NCBI GenBank assembly: GCA_949298955.1
Contig: CASFYQ010000001.1
Coordinates: forward strand, 1 to 64,000
Reading direction: 5' to 3'
DNA from: an uncultured Bacteroidales bacterium
GTDB lineage: Bacteria > Bacteroidota > Bacteroidia > Bacteroidales > Barnesiellaceae
Length of the DNA: 64,000 bases
Part shown: one piece after another, positions 25,352 to 34,528 of the stretch
Numbering within the stretch: the first letter of the stretch is position 1
Layout of the letters: every line of letters starts with the position of its first letter
Position numbers and translations under genes: made by a program
Notes under the pieces: model-generated
Databases searched by the model: none
Seen by the model: the letters and a program-made list of their open reading frames with translations, nothing else
What the model was told of the DNA's origin: nothing

Positions 25352-28141
25352 ATGTCAGAACAGTCAATTTTTATCAAGGGGGCGCGAGTCAACAACTTGA
25401 AAAATATCGATATAGAGATTCCTCGCAATCGTTTTATCGTTATCACGGGACTTTCGGGTTCGGGCAAGTCGTCGCTGGCGTTCGATACACTCTATGCCGA
25501 GGGGCAGCGACGGTATGTCGAGAGTTTGTCGGCCTATGCCCGGCAGTTTTTGGGGCGCATGAGTAAACCCGAGTGCGACTACATCAAGGGAATACCACCT
25601 GCTATTGCGATAGAGCAGAAAGTCAATACGCGCAATCCTCGCTCGACGGTGGGAACCTCGACCGAGATATACGACTACCTGCGGCTACTCTATGCCCGCA
25701 TCGGGAAGACCTATTCGCCGGTGTCGGGCATGCCGGTCAAAAAACATCAGGTCGACGACGTGGTGAATTGCGCCCTCGGTTTTCCCGACGGTACCCGGTT
25801 TGCCTTACTTACCAAACTGGCTCTCCCCGAAGGCCGCGACTTGAAAACTCATTTGCAGATTCTTCAAAAAGAGGGCTTCCCCCGTGTCGAGGTCGACGGC
25901 CGTTTTGTAGCCATCGAAGATTTGTTGGCCGGCGACATGCTGCCCGATGCGGAGAAAGTGCGTCTTGTAATCGACCGCTTGAGCGTGTCGCATGCAGGCG
26001 ATACGGTGAGCCGGCTTGCCGATTCGGTAGAGACTGCCTTTTTCGAGGGGGCTGGCGAGTGCATCGTGCAGGTGCATGCACCTGAGGGAGTGCGAGAGTT
26101 CGATTTTTCGAAACGTTTCGAGGCCGACGGCATTACCTTTACCGAACCGAGTGACTTGATGTTCAATTTCAACAATCCGGTGGGAGCCTGTCCCAAGTGT
26201 GAAGGTTTCGGTCGGGTGGTCGGCATCGATGAGGATTTGGTAGTACCCAATAAGACTCTCTCGATCTATGACGATGCAGTGATGTGTTGGCGAGGCGAGA
26301 AGATGAGCGAGTGGAAAAACGACCTTATTCGCCGGGCCGAATCGTTGTATTTTCCCATACATCGCCCCTATTTTAAGCTGACCGAGCGCGAGAAGGATAT
26401 TCTGTGGCACGGTTCGGGCGATTTCGAGGGTATCGATGGCTTTTTTGCCATGCTCGAAGCGAACCAGTACAAGATACAATATAGGGTGATGCTCGCCCGC
26501 TATCGGGGCAAAACTACCTGTCCGGTGTGCAAAGGCAGCCGGCTGAAACCCGAGGCCGAATATGTAAAGGTGGGCGGTCGTTCCATCACCGAGTTGGTGA
26601 ATCTGCCCATCGACGAACTGAAAGATTTCTTCGACAACCTGCAACTCGACGAACACGACTCGACGATTGCCAAACGTTTGCTGACCGAGATCAAAAACCG
26701 TATCCGTTTTTTGCAGGAGGTGGGACTCGATTATCTTACTCTCAACCGACTGTCGTCGACCCTCTCGGGCGGTGAGAGTCAGCGTATCAACCTGGCCACC
26801 TCGCTGGGCAGCAGTCTGGTGGGGTCGCTCTATATTCTCGACGAGCCCAGTATCGGGCTTCATTCGCGCGACACCCATCTGCTTATCAAGGTTCTCAGGG
26901 AGTTGCAACAACTGGGTAATACGGTTGTCGTGGTCGAACACGACGAAGAGATAATCCGGGCTGCCGACTATATTATCGACATAGGCCCGCTGGCCGGTCG
27001 GCTGGGGGGCGAGGTCGTGTATCAGGGCAACCTGTCGCGATTGCCCAAAGCCACTCGCAGTTATACCATGCGCTACCTGACGGGCGAGAGTAAAATCGAA
27101 TTGCCGACCGTGCGCCGCAAGTGGAACCAGTATATCGAGGTAGAGGGTGCCGCACAGAACAACCTGAAATCGGTCAATGTGCGTTTCCCGCTTCGGGTGA
27201 TGACCGTTGTCACGGGTGTGAGCGGCTCGGGCAAATCGTCGCTCGTGCGCGATGTCTTTTACCGCGGTCTCCTGCGCTATTATGGCGAGGGGGGCGAGAT
27301 GCCGGGCACCTATTCTCGTTTCACGGGCGACTTGGATCGCATCAAGGCCGTCGAGTTTGTCGACCAGAATCCCATCGGCAAATCGACACGCTCCAATCCC
27401 GCGACCTATTTAAAGGCTTTCGATGAAATACGCAAGCTCTTTGCCGACCAGCAGGGAGCCAAACAGATGGGTTTTTCGCCCTCGTATTTCTCTTTCAATT
27501 CCGAGGGCGGCCGCTGTGAAGAGTGTAAGGGCGAGGGTACCATTACAGTCGAGATGCAGTTCATGGCCGACATCGTATTGGAGTGCGAGGCCTGCCATGG
27601 GAAACGCTATAAACAAGATGTGCTCGAGATTGAATATCGGGGCAAAAACATAAGCGATGTGCTCGATATGACCATCAACCAGGCTATCGAATTTTTTTCG
27701 GAAGTCGGTGGCAGTCAGGAGAAACGCATCGTCAAGCGGTTGAAACCGTTGCAGGATGTGGGGCTGGGGTATATCAAACTGGGACAATCGTCGTCGACCC
27801 TCTCGGGCGGTGAGAACCAGCGGGTAAAACTGGCCTTCTTCCTCAGCAACGAGCGGCAGGAGCCCACGCTCTTCATTTTCGACGAGCCTACCACGGGCCT
27901 CCATTTTCACGACATCAACACGTTGCTCAAATCGTTCAACCAACTGATAGACCGCGGTCATACCGTATTGATTATCGAGCACAACATGGACGTAATCAAG
28001 TGTGCCGACCACATTATCGACATGGGTCCCGAGGGGGGTAAAGAGGGTGGTTACGTCGTTTGCACAGGTACACCCGAAGAGGTGGCCCGTTGCGAGGCCT
28101 CCTATACGGGGCGGTTCCTGAAAGAGAAACTGGGCGTTTAG
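25352..28141 (+). CDS. uvrA: Excinuclease ABC subunit A (UvrA family)
   Basis: A 929-residue DNA-damage sensor with two ABC ATPase halves. Half 1 has Walker [11 protein letters not shown] (about 31) with the signature [16 protein letters not shown], and half 2 has [10 protein letters not shown] (about 625) with [16 protein letters not shown]. Zinc-finger Cys pairs are seen at [16 protein letters not shown] and CEECKGEG / CEACHGKR. It recognises lesions for UvrB/C excision. The length and the [10 protein letters not shown] variant suggest the shorter UvrA paralogue present in many Bacteroidetes beside the standard one; I cannot confirm that from this window. The stop overlaps a convergent gene by 4 bases. 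Two promoter-like repeats precede the gene. Confidence 0.93.
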   Translation: MSEQSIFIKGARVNNLKNIDIEIPRNRFIVITGLSGSGKSSLAFDTLYAEGQRRYVESLSAYARQFLGRMSKPECDYIKGIPPAIAIEQKVNTRNPRSTVGTSTEIYDYLRLLYARIGKTYSPVSGMPVKKHQVDDVVNCALGFPDGTRFALLTKLALPEGRDLKTHLQILQKEGFPRVEVDGRFVAIEDLLAGDMLPDAEKVRLVIDRLSVSHAGDTVSRLADSVETAFFEGAGECIVQVHAPEGVREFDFSKRFEADGITFTEPSDLMFNFNNPVGACPKCEGFGRVVGIDEDLVVPNKTLSIYDDAVMCWRGEKMSEWKNDLIRRAESLYFPIHRPYFKLTEREKDILWHGSGDFEGIDGFFAMLEANQYKIQYRVMLARYRGKTTCPVCKGSRLKPEAEYVKVGGRSITELVNLPIDELKDFFDNLQLDEHDSTIAKRLLTEIKNRIRFLQEVGLDYLTLNRLSSTLSGGESQRINLATSLGSSLVGSLYILDEPSIGLHSRDTHLLIKVLRELQQLGNTVVVVEHDEEIIRAADYIIDIGPLAGRLGGEVVYQGNLSRLPKATRSYTMRYLTGESKIELPTVRRKWNQYIEVEGAAQNNLKSVNVRFPLRVMTVVTGVSGSGKSSLVRDVFYRGLLRYYGEGGEMPGTYSRFTGDLDRIKAVEFVDQNPIGKSTRSNPATYLKAFDEIRKLFADQQGAKQMGFSPSYFSFNSEGGRCEECKGEGTITVEMQFMADIVLECEACHGKRYKQDVLEIEYRGKNISDVLDMTINQAIEFFSEVGGSQEKRIVKRLKPLQDVGLGYIKLGQSSSTLSGGENQRVKLAFFLSNERQEPTLFIFDEPTTGLHFHDINTLLKSFNQLIDRGHTVLIIEHNMDVIKCADHIIDMGPEGGKEGGYVVCTGTPEEVARCEASYTGRFLKEKLGV

Positions 28142-28641
28142 CGGATACGGTCCAGACTGCGTACCAGGCGTTCGTCTTTATTGATGGCACGGTAGGCCAA
28201 TATGTCGAGTACAAGAGCCACGAAAGGTATTACAACGCAGGCCGACCACGATGTGGCGGTTGCCGCGAGATCTTCGTGGAAAGTATATCCGCTCAGAAAG
28301 ATAATGATATAGAACGTCACCAAAAAGAAAGCATTGATCATGCAGATGCGAGCCTGAGTCGGTCGGTTCTTGTATAGAAAAATCGCTACGACCGACAGGA
28401 GGGCAATCACGGCACCCAAAGCCAATATGCCCCATGTAGGCGTGAATACCGACGTCTGGGCGATAGCGGCACCTGCTTCGGCCGGTATGGCGGCAGGCTC
28501 GGCCATGACGGTCGATACTCCTTGCGAGGTAAAACTGTAAATACCGTCGGGGGTGGTAAACTGGGCAATGGGGCAAAACAAGAACGTGGCCATTAAGGCG
28601 GCGGCCAGCAGCAGGTAAATCGATTGAATGCGTTGTATCAT
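28138..28641 (-). CDS. DUF4293 family membrane protein
   Basis: From ATG 28641 about 167 residues. There are four predicted membrane helices (SIYLLLAAALMATFLFCPIA, GILALGAVIALLSVVAIFLY, MINAFFLVTFYIIIFLSG and CVVIPFVALVLDILAYRAI). The start MIQRIQSIYLLLAA is the typical N-terminus of DUF4293 proteins, which are of unknown function and nearly confined to Bacteroidetes. The longer frame would add 30 residues read from the upstream region. It is convergent with uvrA and overlaps its stop by 4 bases. A TATCTTTG box on the minus strand (28729-28736) is a possible promoter. Confidence 0.82.
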   Translation of the reverse strand: MIQRIQSIYLLLAAALMATFLFCPIAQFTTPDGIYSFTSQGVSTVMAEPAAIPAEAGAAIAQTSVFTPTWGILALGAVIALLSVVAIFLYKNRPTQARICMINAFFLVTFYIIIFLSGYTFHEDLAATATSWSACVVIPFVALVLDILAYRAINKDERLVRSLDRIR

Positions 28642-28962
28642 AATATATCTATTTTGTTCTTTCTTTTCTCCCGGAATCGGGAGCTCTTGTGTAAGATGGC
28701 GATGCAGTCGCCACATATTTATTCGTGACAAAGATACAATAATTGATTGTTATGTTTGGCGCGTTCGCCTGTTTTTTATTCGATAATACGCTCCCCAATC
28801 GGGTAAATCTGTTCCCTTTTGTAAAAATAGGATAATCGATAGTCCCTCGGTATTGTCTTTTGAGACCGAAATAAAAAACATTTCTCGGCACACTATTTGT
28901 AGGTTAAGTTTGTTATATTGGAGAATGCTTTTTAATTTTACTCCGATTTAATACGTGCCCCA
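28642..28962. other. Intergenic region between DUF4293 and TPR genes
   Basis: This region shows no gene. It holds the minus-strand -7 box for the DUF4293 gene (28729-28736), a small GGCG/CGCC hairpin followed by TGTTTTTTATT near 28770-28790, and an AT-rich leader ahead of the TPR gene. No strong promoter pair for the TPR gene was found. Confidence 0.5.
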
Positions 28963-31188
28963 ATGATTACAGCCGAAATTGTAAAACAGCAACACGAGAT
29001 ATACAATCTGTTGGCCGAGCGCCGGTTGAAGGATGCTTTCGGTAAACTCTCCGCATTGATCGATGAGTTGCAGGATTGGCTCAGCCGTGACAAACTCAAC
29101 GAGATGGAAATGTCGTACAAGTATATGATACAATATATGCTCGACGGCGTGGAAGATCCCGAGCGCAAGCGTATCTATGACCATCTGGTGGTGTCGGCCT
29201 ATATGCTTGCCGACCGGGTATCCGACGAGTTGGCAACCCGTGTGTCGCCTGCCCAGTATTATGGCTGGCGTCGCTATGTGGCTGCCAGTCGGGCCGATGT
29301 GACCCTTGCCTCGCAGTGCGATCGGTGCGACCAGGCGCTCAACGACTTGTCGCTGGCCTCGCTGTTGAGCGAGCAGGAGCGTGATGCCTCCAAGATAAAG
29401 TCGTTGAGGCGTAGGGTCGAGGACGAGACCGGCACCCTCTTTATGGACGTGTGGACTAACTATCCGGCCCGCGAGGAGGATTATCGCACGTTGCGCGAGG
29501 CTCTTTACGGCCACCGTTTCCCCGACGACTTGGTGTCGTTGCTCATTTCGGCGCTTCTGCTCAACCTGCTGCACCGTTTCGACGAGGAAAAACTGCTGCT
29601 GTTGCTCGACGGTTATCGCCATGATTCAATCGAGATACAGCTGCGCTCGCTGTGTGCGGCTCTCATCGTGATGTATGCCTATCGCGAGCGGTTGCCGTTG
29701 TTCAAGAGAGTGAGCCTCCGTATCGACACCTTGGGCGAGGAGCCTCGCTTTATGACCGACGTGCGCACCGTTTTCCTGCAATTTATCAAAACACAGGAGA
29801 CCGAGAAGATTACCCGCAAGATGAACGAAGAACTGCTCCCCGAGATGATGAAGCTGGGCCCGTCGCTCTACAAGAAAATCAAGCAGGAAGACCTTATGAA
29901 CGATATCAATGCCCTCGAAGAGAATCCCGAATGGCAGGATATGCTCGACAAGACCGGTATTGCCGACAAGCTGAAAGAGCTCACCGACTTGCAGATGGAG
30001 GGGGCCGATGTCTTTATGAGCACTTTTTCTCACTTGAAGAGTTTCCCTTTCTTCCAGTCGATACAAAACTGGTTCTTGCCTTTTAATCCCGAGCATACGG
30101 CGTTGGCCGGACTGATTGAAGGTCAGGGGGGTGGAATGTTCAAGAAGATGCTGTCGGCATCGTCGCTCTTGTGCAATTCCGACAAGTATTCGTTCTGTTT
30201 GAGCTTGTCGCAGGTCCCCGAGTCGCAACGGCAACTGATGATGGGGCAATTCAGTGCCGAGAATGCCGCTGTGCAAGAGATGGCCGACGAAGAGCTGTTG
30301 AAGAAAGAGCAGAGCCGCGAGAACATCTCCAATCGTTATATCCAAGACCTGTATCGTTTTTTCAAACTCTATATTCGTCGGTCGGAGTTTCCCGACCCCT
30401 TTGCCGGATCTATCAACCTGCTGCATGTCTCGGTACTCGAACCGTTGCTCAGCGGGCAGGAAAGCCTGCGTCTCGTGGGCGAATACTATTTCCGTCGCGG
30501 CTATTATGGCGATGCTCTCGAACTGTTTGAGCGCCTGTCGGCCACCTACCATTCCGATGCCGAGATATACCAGAAGATAGGATTCTGCTACCAGAAGATG
30601 GGCGAGTATGCCGAGGCGCTCGAAGCCTTTCTCAAAGCCGAGATTATCGCTCCCGATAATTTTTGGACAATTCGCCGTATTGCTACCTGTTATCGCAATT
30701 TGAAGAAACCCGAGATGGCGCTCTCGTATTACCATCGGGCCGAAAAGATACAGCCCGACAACTTGTCGATACAGATGAACATAGGCCACTGTTATGTCGA
30801 ACAAAAAGACTACGAAGAGGCTCTCAAATACTATTTCAAGGTCGATTATCTCGACCCCGACGGCGGGAAAGCCTGGCAGCCCATAGCCTGGTGTTCGTTT
30901 CTGGTGGGGAAAAAAGAGCAGGCCCGGCGCTATTACGAGAAAATCCTGGCCGGAAAACCCACGACTCTCGACTATCTCAATGCCGGTCATGTGGAGTTTG
31001 CTTTGGGGCATATCCGGCAGGCAATCGACTACTATCGGCATAGTATAGAGCTCGACCAGGGTAATACCGACAAGTTCATCTCCAATTTCAAACAAGATGT
31101 GCCCGACCTTTTGGCTGCTGGCATTTCGTCGAGCGATATACCTATCTTGTTCGATCAGCTCATGTATGACATTACCGATGCCCGATAA
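28963..31188 (+). CDS. Large TPR-containing protein
   Basis: A 741-residue soluble protein without a signal peptide. The C-terminal third carries consecutive TPR units (EIYQKIGFCYQKMGEYAEALEAFLKAEIIAPDN, FWTIRRIATCYRNLKKPEMALSYYHRAEKIQPDN, IGHCYVEQKDYEEALKYYFKVDYLDPD and two more). The N-terminal two-thirds is all-helical and I do not recognise it. It looks like a cytoplasmic scaffold. The family seems conserved in Bacteroidales as a hypothetical protein. It is followed by a promoter repeat and a second TPR-like secreted protein gene. Confidence 0.75.
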   Translation: MITAEIVKQQHEIYNLLAERRLKDAFGKLSALIDELQDWLSRDKLNEMEMSYKYMIQYMLDGVEDPERKRIYDHLVVSAYMLADRVSDELATRVSPAQYYGWRRYVAASRADVTLASQCDRCDQALNDLSLASLLSEQERDASKIKSLRRRVEDETGTLFMDVWTNYPAREEDYRTLREALYGHRFPDDLVSLLISALLLNLLHRFDEEKLLLLLDGYRHDSIEIQLRSLCAALIVMYAYRERLPLFKRVSLRIDTLGEEPRFMTDVRTVFLQFIKTQETEKITRKMNEELLPEMMKLGPSLYKKIKQEDLMNDINALEENPEWQDMLDKTGIADKLKELTDLQMEGADVFMSTFSHLKSFPFFQSIQNWFLPFNPEHTALAGLIEGQGGGMFKKMLSASSLLCNSDKYSFCLSLSQVPESQRQLMMGQFSAENAAVQEMADEELLKKEQSRENISNRYIQDLYRFFKLYIRRSEFPDPFAGSINLLHVSVLEPLLSGQESLRLVGEYYFRRGYYGDALELFERLSATYHSDAEIYQKIGFCYQKMGEYAEALEAFLKAEIIAPDNFWTIRRIATCYRNLKKPEMALSYYHRAEKIQPDNLSIQMNIGHCYVEQKDYEEALKYYFKVDYLDPDGGKAWQPIAWCSFLVGKKEQARRYYEKILAGKPTTLDYLNAGHVEFALGHIRQAIDYYRHSIELDQGNTDKFISNFKQDVPDLLAAGISSSDIPILFDQLMYDITDAR

Positions 31189-31261
31189 TTCTGCCCCGAG
31201 CAGGGAACTCGGGTGGGGGATTCGTCGATTTTTGCCGGTCGGGAATATCTCTTTTCGTGTT

Positions 31262-31360
31262 TATCGCTATCTTTGTTTCACGAAAATAGGAGACGGTTCG
31301 GCATAGTCAAATTTGAAAACGATGTTTCCATTTGTCTCTGCATAAGCCTTTCATTATCGT
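31262..31360 (+). repeat. Promoter-bearing intergenic repeat, copy C
   Basis: CTATCTTTGTTTCACGAAAA, TAGGAGACGGTTCGGCATAG, then a hairpin CAAATTTGAAAAC / GTTTCCATTTG and GTCTCTGCATAAGCC, ending in CATTATCGTAA where other copies have TATCTTTG. It lies directly upstream of the gene at 31381 and points at it. Confidence 0.75.
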
Positions 31361-31380
31361 AAAAGAAGAGGAAAAAGAGT

Positions 31381-32136
31381 ATGAAACGAATTGCATATTT
31401 GATGCTCCTTTGTGTTGCCCTGCCGTTTCTGCCGGCGCGGGGCGCTTCGCTCACCGATTACCGTGAGAGATTGTACGACTTGTTTATTGCACAAAAGATT
31501 CCGCAGTGGGGAACTGTTTTGTCGCAGATGAGTGCCGATAAGACGTGCGATACTCTCGATGGACAATACGAAATTCTGTGCGGTTACTATGGCTTGGTGG
31601 GGCACTTGGTTGACAAGAAGCGGAAAGATGAAGCGCAGGCCTATTTGAAAACAGCCCTCGCCCTGTCGGAGAAATACCGCAAGCAATATCCCCACGATGC
31701 CCGCTTCAAAGCCTTGCATGCTAATTTGGTAGGTCTCAAAATTGCCTTGTCGCCCTTGCGGGCGACCACCTTGGCACCCGGCATGCTCTCGTCGGCCCGC
31801 GAAGCCTATAAGATAGATGCCGGCGACAGTTGGGTGTCCCTGCTATATGGCAATATCCTTTTCTATATGCCCGGAGTGTTTGGCGGTGATAAGGAGAAGG
31901 GGCTGGCATGTTATCAGTCGGCGCGCCGGGAGATGGAGAAAAACATGTCGGTCAACTCTCACCATTGGCTCTATGTGCAACTGCTGGTGACCATCGGTGT
32001 GGTCAATGAGCGCAACGAACGGTATGAGCAAGCGTTGGCCATGTATAAAACTATTATGGACAAATATCCCGATTATGCTTTTGTGCGCAACGTTCTTTAT
32101 CCACGTGCTCAAAAAGCGATGCGGGAAAAACGATAA
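31381..32136 (+). CDS. Secreted TPR-like protein of unknown function
   Basis: A 251-residue protein with a signal peptide (MKRIAYLMLLCVALPFLPARG). Helical repeat segments such as AQAYLKTALALSEKYRKQYPHDARFKALHANLVGL and ERYEQALAMYKTIMDKYPDY resemble TPRs. The central stretch YGNILFYMPGVFGGDKEKGLACYQSA also looks like a repeat. No enzyme motif is visible. It is 3 bases before prmA, so the two genes may be co-transcribed. Confidence 0.65.
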   Translation: MKRIAYLMLLCVALPFLPARGASLTDYRERLYDLFIAQKIPQWGTVLSQMSADKTCDTLDGQYEILCGYYGLVGHLVDKKRKDEAQAYLKTALALSEKYRKQYPHDARFKALHANLVGLKIALSPLRATTLAPGMLSSAREAYKIDAGDSWVSLLYGNILFYMPGVFGGDKEKGLACYQSARREMEKNMSVNSHHWLYVQLLVTIGVVNERNERYEQALAMYKTIMDKYPDYAFVRNVLYPRAQKAMREKR

Positions 32137-32139
32137 GCT

Positions 32140-32985
32140 ATGAACGATTACATGCAGATGCGGCTCGATGTAGAGCCGTGTAGCGAGGTGGCTACCGATG
32201 TGCTGGCTGCCATGTTGGGCGAGATTGGTTACGAGAGTTTCGTCCCCGACGAAAACGGAGTTACAGCCTTTGTTCCGCAAGGTGTATATGATGAGGCGCA
32301 ACTCGACCGGGTGCTGGCCGGTTTTCCCCTCGAAGGGGTGAAGGTGGCTTGGCAAGCAGTTTTTGTCCAGGGACAGGACTGGAATGAAGAGTGGGAAAAA
32401 AACTATTTCAAGCCCATTGTTGTCGGTGATGAATGCGTGATACACAGCACCTTCCATAAAGAGGTGCCGCAGGCTCGCTACGATGTGCTCATCGATCCCA
32501 AGATGGCATTCGGTACCGGGCACCACGAGACAACCACCCTCATGTTGCAGGCTATCCTGGCCGCCGATTTTACGGGACGCTCGGTACTCGATATGGGTTG
32601 CGGTACGGCCGTGCTGGCCATTTTGGCCGGTATGAAGGGAGCTTCGCCCGTCGTAGCCGTCGACATCGATGAGTTTGCCACCGAGAATGCCGTTGAGAAT
32701 GTGCGCCTGAATCACCTTCCCGAAATCGAGGTGCGGCTGGGAGGTGTCGAGGTGCTGAAACAGGAGTCTTTCGATTTCGTCTTTGCCAATATCAACCGGA
32801 ATATCTTGCTGGCCGATATGCACGCCTATGCCGACCGCATGAAGAGTGGGTCGCGCCTGTTCATGAGCGGATTCTATGTCGACGACATACCGTCCATACG
32901 GGCCGAGGCCGAGCGTCTGGGGCTTCGCTTTGCCGGATATGCCGAGAAGAATCGGTGGGCTCGGGTAGAGTGTGTGAAAGATTGA
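32140..32985 (+). CDS. prmA: Ribosomal protein L11 methyltransferase
   Basis: A 281-residue class I SAM-dependent methyltransferase. PrmA motifs are WNEEWEKNYFKPIVVGD, the substrate-specific AFGTGHHETTTLMLQAI (about 125-142), SAM motif I VLDMGCGTAVLAILAG (about 150) and FDFVFANINRNILLADM (N-I-N/L-A post motif). It trimethylates lysines and the N-terminus of ribosomal protein L11. It is the middle of a unit with the TPR-like gene (3 bases before) and mtgA (6 bases after). Confidence 0.93.
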   Translation: MNDYMQMRLDVEPCSEVATDVLAAMLGEIGYESFVPDENGVTAFVPQGVYDEAQLDRVLAGFPLEGVKVAWQAVFVQGQDWNEEWEKNYFKPIVVGDECVIHSTFHKEVPQARYDVLIDPKMAFGTGHHETTTLMLQAILAADFTGRSVLDMGCGTAVLAILAGMKGASPVVAVDIDEFATENAVENVRLNHLPEIEVRLGGVEVLKQESFDFVFANINRNILLADMHAYADRMKSGSRLFMSGFYVDDIPSIRAEAERLGLRFAGYAEKNRWARVECVKD

Positions 32986-32991
32986 CGGGCG

Positions 32992-33678
32992 ATGATGCGT
33001 AGCATTTGGCGGTGGATAAAACGGATAGCCCTGTTTTTCTTCCTTTCGACAGTGCTGGTCACACTGTTGTACAGGTTTATTCCCGTGTATGTGACCCCGT
33101 TGATGATTATCCGTTCGGTCGGGCAGCTGGTCGATGGCGAGAAGGTAGTGTGGCATCACCACTGGGTTCCCATCGAGAAAATGTCGCGGCACATGCTTGT
33201 GGCAGTCATTGCTTCGGAAGACAATCGCTATATGAGTCACCACGGATTCGATTTCGAGGAGTTGAAAAAGGCAATCGAAGAGAACAAGCATCGCAAGCGC
33301 CCCCGCGGGGCCAGTACCATCACACAGCAGACAGCCAAAAATGTGTTTCTGTGGCCGGGACACTCCTATGTGCGCAAAGGGTTAGAAGCCTATTTTACCG
33401 TACTCATCGAATTGCTTTGGGGTAAAGAGCGCATTATGGAGGTCTATCTCAATTCTATCGAGACTGGCGACGGTATTTATGGTGTGGAGGCGGTGGCCCG
33501 ATGCTATTTTCACACGACGGCAGCCCGGCTCACTCGGTCGCAATGTGCGCTCATTGCGGCTACGTTGCCCAATCCTCGTCGGTTCAACTCGGCAGCGCCG
33601 TCGGGGTATATGCTGAAACGTCAATCGCAGATTGTATCGTTGATGGGAAAAGTAGCACCGGTCGATTTTACCCGATAA
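32992..33678 (+). CDS. mtgA: Monofunctional peptidoglycan glycosyltransferase
   Basis: A 228-residue GT51 transglycosylase with an N-terminal membrane anchor ([20 protein letters not shown]). Active-site motifs are [14 protein letters not shown] (with the catalytic Glu), [41 protein letters not shown] and [15 protein letters not shown]. It polymerises lipid II into glycan chains at the outer face of the inner membrane. The length and the single GT51 domain with no transpeptidase part identify MtgA, not a class A PBP. It is coupled to prmA by a 6-base gap. Confidence 0.93.
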   Translation: MMRSIWRWIKRIALFFFLSTVLVTLLYRFIPVYVTPLMIIRSVGQLVDGEKVVWHHHWVPIEKMSRHMLVAVIASEDNRYMSHHGFDFEELKKAIEENKHRKRPRGASTITQQTAKNVFLWPGHSYVRKGLEAYFTVLIELLWGKERIMEVYLNSIETGDGIYGVEAVARCYFHTTAARLTRSQCALIAATLPNPRRFNSAAPSGYMLKRQSQIVSLMGKVAPVDFTR

Positions 33679-33750
33679 TCCAGCGAAGAGAGGGCGAGAT
33701 GTTCGGACTGCTCTCGTTGTCGTGGGGAAGGGGAGTCGTCGCTTGTGTGG

Positions 33751-34209
33751 TTAATAGGCTTGCGATTGTTCCAATTCTTGTTGCAGCAATTCGATTCTCT
33801 TGCGGTAATTGGCGATGAGGTTTTGCAGTAGCTCAATCTCCTGTCGTTTGGAGACAATGAGCTTGTCCTTATTAGTTATGTTTTCGGTATTTTTATATAT
33901 TTTAACCGGTTCGCCGACGGCTAAGTCGCTGTTTTCTATCTCGGTGGGATATGAGTCTGTACTAATAAAATAGGTCTCCTTACACTCGTCGTTGCTGACA
34001 AAAGTGAAGAAATCGGTAATGGGCAGATTCCAGTGATTGGCGATATTCAGCAGGACATTGATGTTCAGGTTGCCGCCTCTAACGGCTTTGCCTATGGTGT
34101 TCTTGTCCAATCCAAGCTCTTTTGCGGCATCCTTGTAAGTGAGGCCTTTGCGATGCAGGAATTTCCGTAGCAAATCTCCAGAATAAACAAGCTTTTTATC
34201 CTCTTTCAT
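33751..34209 (-). CDS. XRE-type HTH regulator with coiled-coil C-terminus
   Basis: A 152-residue protein. Residues about 8-60 form a lambda-repressor-like HTH (LLRKFLHRKGLTYKDAAKELGLDKNTIGKAVRGGNLNINVLLNIANHW). The C-terminus ends in a coiled coil (KRQEIELLQNLIANYRKRIELLQQELEQSQ) that could mediate dimerisation. It is divergent from mutA over 319 bases, so it may regulate mutAB or only share the region. The C-terminal tail and the Ser/Thr-rich linker contain no ligand domain I can name. Confidence 0.8.
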   Translation of the reverse strand: MKEDKKLVYSGDLLRKFLHRKGLTYKDAAKELGLDKNTIGKAVRGGNLNINVLLNIANHWNLPITDFFTFVSNDECKETYFISTDSYPTEIENSDLAVGEPVKIYKNTENITNKDKLIVSKRQEIELLQNLIANYRKRIELLQQELEQSQAY

Positions 34210-34528
34210 ATGGATACGAAATGTAAAGAGTTAAATCCTATTTGAACCTATTATGTTGGTTTGTTTTCTACTAATATACGAAAAAATCGGTAACTGTGTC
34301 GAGGCGTTGACTTTAAGAGTCGTTCAGAGGTGAAATTGCCGTGTGGAGACCCCTGGCATAAAGGCGTGCGATATTCATAAAAATTACAGAAAAAATTCTT
34401 TATTTCGAACTATTTGTACTATTTTTGTTCTCAGATGTGTCGGGTGCAGGAATTTGTGCCCAACTTGTCTTGTGAATAATCCAATCAATAAATATAGTTT
34501 GGCTTAAACAACTTAACTAATAACAACT
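34210..34528. promoter_or_regulatory. Divergent regulatory region between XRE gene and mutA
   Basis: The region has no gene. It is AT-rich near both starts. The best element is TATTTTTG at 34420-34427 on the plus strand, about 102 bases before the mutA ATG, matching the -7 box; the -33 box is not clear. The long leader to the mutA ATG includes ATAATCCAATCAATAAATAT. No typical cobalamin riboswitch elements were seen here. Confidence 0.45.
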
